Part shown: positions 59,935 to 64,000 of the stretch, in pieces
Layout: every line of letters starts with the position of its first letter
How positions within the stretch are numbered: the stretch's first letter is position 1
Source: Membranipora membranacea
Taxonomy: Eukaryota; Bryozoa; Gymnolaemata; Cheilostomatida; Membraniporidae
Reading direction: 5' to 3'
DNA length: 64,000 nt
NCBI GenBank assembly: GCA_914767715.1
Contig: OU612073.1
Span: 14,198,001-14,262,000, forward strand
Program-made: the position numbers and the translations under genes
Notes under the pieces: generated by a model
The model's database searches: none
What the model was told of the DNA's origin: nothing
What the model saw: only the letters and a program-made list of their open reading frames with translations

Positions 59935-62789
59935 CTAAGTTGCCCCTCAACCCGTTAGGCTCCCAGTTTGCAGTGGAGGCAATAAACTTAGAAACCGTAT
60001 CCAATCTCATTTGATCTACTATAACAAGACATTTTTGGATGATAGCTCTATTTATTTGTTGCACATACCTCATACCCATACCTCCGCTGCGATTCTGATT
60101 CCGCTTTCTGCAGGGGAGAAAAACGCCAAAAACTCTAGAAATTTGAAAACTCTTTAATTTATAGCAGATTTGGTGCACATAAGGTTCCTCTAGTTTCCTG
60201 AGTCTGATTAAGAGCTATACAAAGGTATGAGAAAATGTATAGGTGTCACATCTCCTTTATGGTCTCCACTCAGCATATATGTCACCATATGTAGAACGGG
60301 GGGGGGGGGGGGGGGTTGGAGGGAGGATGATACATTGTCCTTTTATAGGCATGGCTGTAATCCATTCAAACTATGAAGTCTATGAGGACGGAAGTTATTG
60401 TCTTATCTGCTGATACACAATTAGCTTGGGCAATCCTGCTTAAGATGTCCCGGATGAGTACCAAGGCACACAGTTTTCAAGCTTGCAAATGTGAGGAAAA
60501 TGATATAAAGCATGTCAGAGCAAAACCATAAACACATCTTTAATCATAATGCCTTTACATTGTGTTCATTTCCCATCAGTAGGCTCAAATCGGACTGGTC
60601 TTTAAAATCAATTCAATTATATTTGCAATTTAATCCATAGAACCAAGCCAACTAGCCAGTAAAATAATATGATAATAACGTATTATAACAAACTACAAAC
60701 AAAGGGTTAATAATAGCAAAAACTAAACAGGACCCTATAATATGCAGAGGCCTTGGATAGGTAACATCATTGTATTGTCACAATGCTCAGCACTCAAGTT
60801 TGGCATAGTAGCATAGGGTTTACCATGATTATATCTCATAGCATGTAAAAGACCAAATTAAAACATGATTACACCAAAAACACCTATATTTAGCAGCTAA
60901 TTATATGAAATTACATAACAATACATTCATTCTGTGCATTGTATCAAAATCATTGTCATACTACTGTACATGTTAAGTATAGTTTAAGAATAAAGTTACA
61001 ATTAAACACAAGCAGGAAATTTAGCTTCTTTCTCAGTTTAGCCAAAGACAACTCACATCGAACACTATATCGCATGTATGTAGTTTTGAAACATGGGTTT
61101 AAATTGGAGTTATGCTTTCACAGTTCTATTGTGCAAGTGCCTAAGATTGGAATATATTTACAAGGACTTGCAAAGTCAAAAAACCATTGTCAATTATGTG
61201 GCAGGCTACTTATTTGTATACAGGTAATTATAGTTTTATGAATAAACACACGCCTAAATTTTGTTGCTAGAGATAACTTTCAAATTTCATAAAAAAATCA
61301 AAGTATGGTATGGTGTGATGCAAAATTCCAAGGGACGACTCAGACACTATGATGGTCCATAAATATCACAATAGCGCTGATTAGTCCATATCGGACCTAC
61401 TGTAATTGATAAAATTTAAATATATCTAGGCAGTGGGAAGCTGTTGCAGCAACGAGAAGTAACGTTGTAACATAGATTATGAAACCACTGTCTCTGCCAT
61501 TAACTGTTGGCTGTTTCTTTTCGACATCTTCCAGTTATTTGGCTGCCATATTATGCGTTGGTCAGAAATGGTTTACCGAATAAAAAAATGCCTCAAAAAC
61601 ACAGGCTTTTTAAAAGCGTCGGTTAAATCAATCTAAAATAATTTGCCAGTTAATTGAAGGAATAGGCCTAGATCCTGTTGTTCTAGTTTAGTGAAGGTTT
61701 CAGATTTTGGTTCGGTTAAGAATGTGTTGGCTAAATGTGTAGCATACATAGACCTAAATATAATGAGCATTTGATTATAAAGTACGTCGAAAAGATTTTT
61801 TTGCTTCAAGTTTAGCAATGGAATATCAAAAGTAATCAGTCTGTAGCATTCTTTCGCAAGCTTTGTGTCACCGGTTGAGGACTGTCAAAAGTCAGCTTCA
61901 ACAGAGGCCAACAGACAATCCTGCAGCAGTTTGTTGGAATCATTCACGACCGGTTAAAAAGTACCCACAACTAATTCGATTTTTATAAAAGCTGTAAAGT
62001 ACTAGTGTCAAAATACATGTTTATCATTGGTTAAGCTCTGTTTATGATAAAACAGAGGGTGGGCTGCCCTTAAAGAGGGACGCAAGTTGACGGAAGTCCT
62101 CATACTGAGAGTTTGATACATCCTAGAAGACTAGAATGCATCCTAGAGGTTAGACCATAGAAGACCTTCCAATCATGGATGTGCGGCAAGCTGCCAGAAA
62201 CTGAAACAGGCACTAAGCACCCATTGGCAGTGACACTTTGATATTAGCCAATAGGTTGAGTGATTATAGTTTTTTTTAGTGGTGTTGGCATTTTGCTGGC
62301 ATAAATTTTGATAATTCATGAAGACCTTAACTCGCAGATGTGCCTAATCCATGTTTATGCGCAGAAATTATCATAGGCAATTGCTCTACTTAACTTGAAG
62401 TAGATTATAAATTCCTATAATTACAGCTACAACAATTAACTACTGGCCCGATTCCACAATACCTCAAGACAGCCCAAATTTGAGTCCATTGTGTGATAAA
62501 TATTCATGTGATTGCAAATATTGTAGTGTTGATAATGTACTGTTTTATTTTGTAGAGAAAATTTGTAATCAGTGTGAAGAATGTAAATGCCTGAAATTTT
62601 GTGCAAATGCACTGGATATAAGAATATTATTTCGATAATTTTCCGTAAAAATGAAAGACATAACGCACCATGATGCGAGCAAATATTTGTATTTGCACAG
62701 CAAAAACTGGAAAAGAATGACATTATTTTTCGTGCGAGTTTTTCTTAAATGTATGCTGCGAAATACTACATATCTCGGAAGTCATTAAG
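59935..62789. other. Intergenic, no gene seen
   Basis: Contains an 18-bp G run at 60298-60315. Short frames (for example near 60.1 and 61.0 kb) show no recognisable domain and no good splice context. Confidence 0.45.
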
Positions 62790-63190
62790 TACTTTAAAGG
62801 GTCATACAGAATAGAGATAGAGTACAACTACTTCAAATAAAGTACTAGAAAGTAATATCAAGTATTAACAACAATGATAAAATTCTACTAGAAAAAAATA
62901 AAGTAATGGAAAGAAAAAAAGTGATCAAGGATATTATAGTACTATAAAGTTATATAACATACCAAAACAACGAAATAAAGTACTAGCAAGTAATACAAAG
63001 TACCAGAAACAATGCAATTAAGAAAATTCCAGGAAGATTTTGAAAAGGAATTTTAAGAAAAAGAAGTTTTAAAAGGAATAAGGTACTCAAAAGAAATAAA
63101 GTACTACGATGCAATGCAGTGTTAGAAAGTAATATAAACATTTTTTTAAGAAGTAATGCAAAGTAATGGACCAATCGAAAGAAAAAAAAA
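62790..63190. repeat. Degenerate AAAGTACTAGAAAGTAAT repeat
   Basis: Purine-rich units around AAAGTACTAG and AAGTAAT recur irregularly for about 400 bp. A decayed minisatellite. Confidence 0.65.
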
Positions 63191-63466
63191 TCACTTGAAT
63201 TTACTGAAGTGATAGAAAGTGTTTTTTTTTGGGAAGGAAACTTAACTTCTCATATCTTGCTTTTGAACAGTCGGGAAGCGATTTGACACCCATCGAAAGC
63301 GGGGAGCATACTCTCATCAATGTTTGGATAATAACAGGGTTGGAAATGGAAACCCAAGATTGAGGAGAGTTTTCTCCACGTTATAAAGAAGAGACAACTT
63401 TCTGCCTGGCAATTCTAAAGCAAGAGCTGGTAAGCATTGGCCCATCAGAAAAAAATTGTTGACAGG

Positions 63467-63861
63467 CTAAAGAGAGTGTTGATGTACAAGGAAAAGTGAT
63501 GAAGCAATGATTAAAGACGAGGTTAATCTGTTAACCAAATCCTTGGAGTTGGTGCCCAGATTGACCTTCTTTTTTAATCTGACACAGCTGAGCTTTTCAA
63601 TAGCTCCGTATACACACTTCACGGAGCTATTGTATTTTACGTTAAAAACAGAAATGAGCTGAAAGGCCAAGATCAGTGCTGAGGGAAAGTCCTGCACATC
63701 ATAGCAGGTCCCTCCTTCAGCACAGACCTTGAATTTTCCATTAAAACAGTTTGTAACAACATTTGTTACCTTCTCTGCTACTGTCACAGGGTCTGTAGTG
63801 GTGAAAACTTCTGCAAGGTTCATCTTGTGACTCAGCTTATTGAGTTCTATTATTATCAATT
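63467..63861 (-). CDS. Terminal exon of an unknown gene
   Basis: A 3' exon running in from beyond the right edge. The - strand acceptor is strong (CTTTTCTTCTGGTTTTAG at 63879-63862). The exon is open in one frame for about 131 codons to a stop at 63467. It encodes a mixed peptide with NLAEVFTTTDPVTVAEKVTN, KVCAEGGTCYDVQDFPSALI and VKCVYGAIEKLSCVRLKKKV. I do not recognise the family. The apparent first codon is not an ATG, which agrees with an internal splice start. Confidence 0.5.
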
Positions 63862-64000
63862 CTAAAACCAGAAGAAAAGATGGTTAAATGACAATGATCA
63901 TTGCAATGGTACTATGAGGAACGTAACTCCTACGCAAAAGTGATCTTCCCTCCAATACCACATGTTCAAACAAAAGACATAATTCAAGAATCTTTCTAAG

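Noticed and set aside
1-64000. CRISPR array or bacterial operon
   Set aside because: The only regularly spaced repeats are the coding exon array and microsatellites; genes contain GT-AG introns, so the DNA is eukaryotic.

Overview
This is eukaryotic DNA. It is AT-rich, its genes are split into many short exons with GT-AG introns, and it is dense in tRNA-derived SINEs, fold-back elements and simple repeats. An invertebrate metazoan fits best; I cannot place it more narrowly. There is no operon structure, rRNA gene or CRISPR array.

Three genes can be assembled exon by exon. (1) On the + strand, 12299-27813 encodes a 676-aa patatin-like phospholipase with a C-terminal EF-hand, in 13 exons. (2) On the - strand, 58394-31247 encodes a 629-aa paralogue with 13 exons and the same intron phases. 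The two lie tail to tail, 3.4 kb apart, so they look like an inverted duplication. Both keep the glycine-rich loop, the GxSxG serine and the DGG aspartate. They differ in N-terminus (polybasic versus a myristoylation-like start) and in the EF-hand loop (canonical versus degraded). (3) Inside the 16.2-kb first intron of gene 2, on the opposite strand, 44573-57136 holds a 25-exon gene for a predicted 1351-aa protein. It joins a Tudor-like module, an expandable acidic repeat region encoded by a tandem exon array, two zinc knuckles, a tyrosine-recombinase (Crypton-like) core and a C-terminal Myb/SANT-like module. This nested gene is the most unusual object in the window. A fourth gene contributes only its last exon at the right edge (63861-63467, - strand).

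Mobile DNA, left to right: a 4.1-kb element with 19-bp terminal inverted repeats and TTAA target duplication (755-4848); a 2.2-kb hAT element with 8-bp target duplication and a broken transposase (5726-7899); a 2.6-kb fold-back element with 8-bp duplication (15641-18237) in intron 2 of gene 1; an (AGGGC)n satellite of about 890 bp (18551-19439); a Mutator-like MITE with 10-bp duplication (26840-27203); two copies of a palindromic MITE (22.8 and 29.3 kb); a second large fold-back (about 38977-41545) in intron 2 of gene 2; and a 5'-truncated non-LTR retrotransposon (58778-59771) with a related scrap near 14.1 kb. At least four dispersed copies of one SINE family occur, plus other tRNA-like sequences.

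The regions 1-750, 4.85-5.7, 8.7-10.2, 11.0-12.3 and 59.9-62.8 kb hold no gene I can support. All exon joins were made by eye from splice consensus, reading frame and comparison of the two paralogues; none is backed by transcripts.
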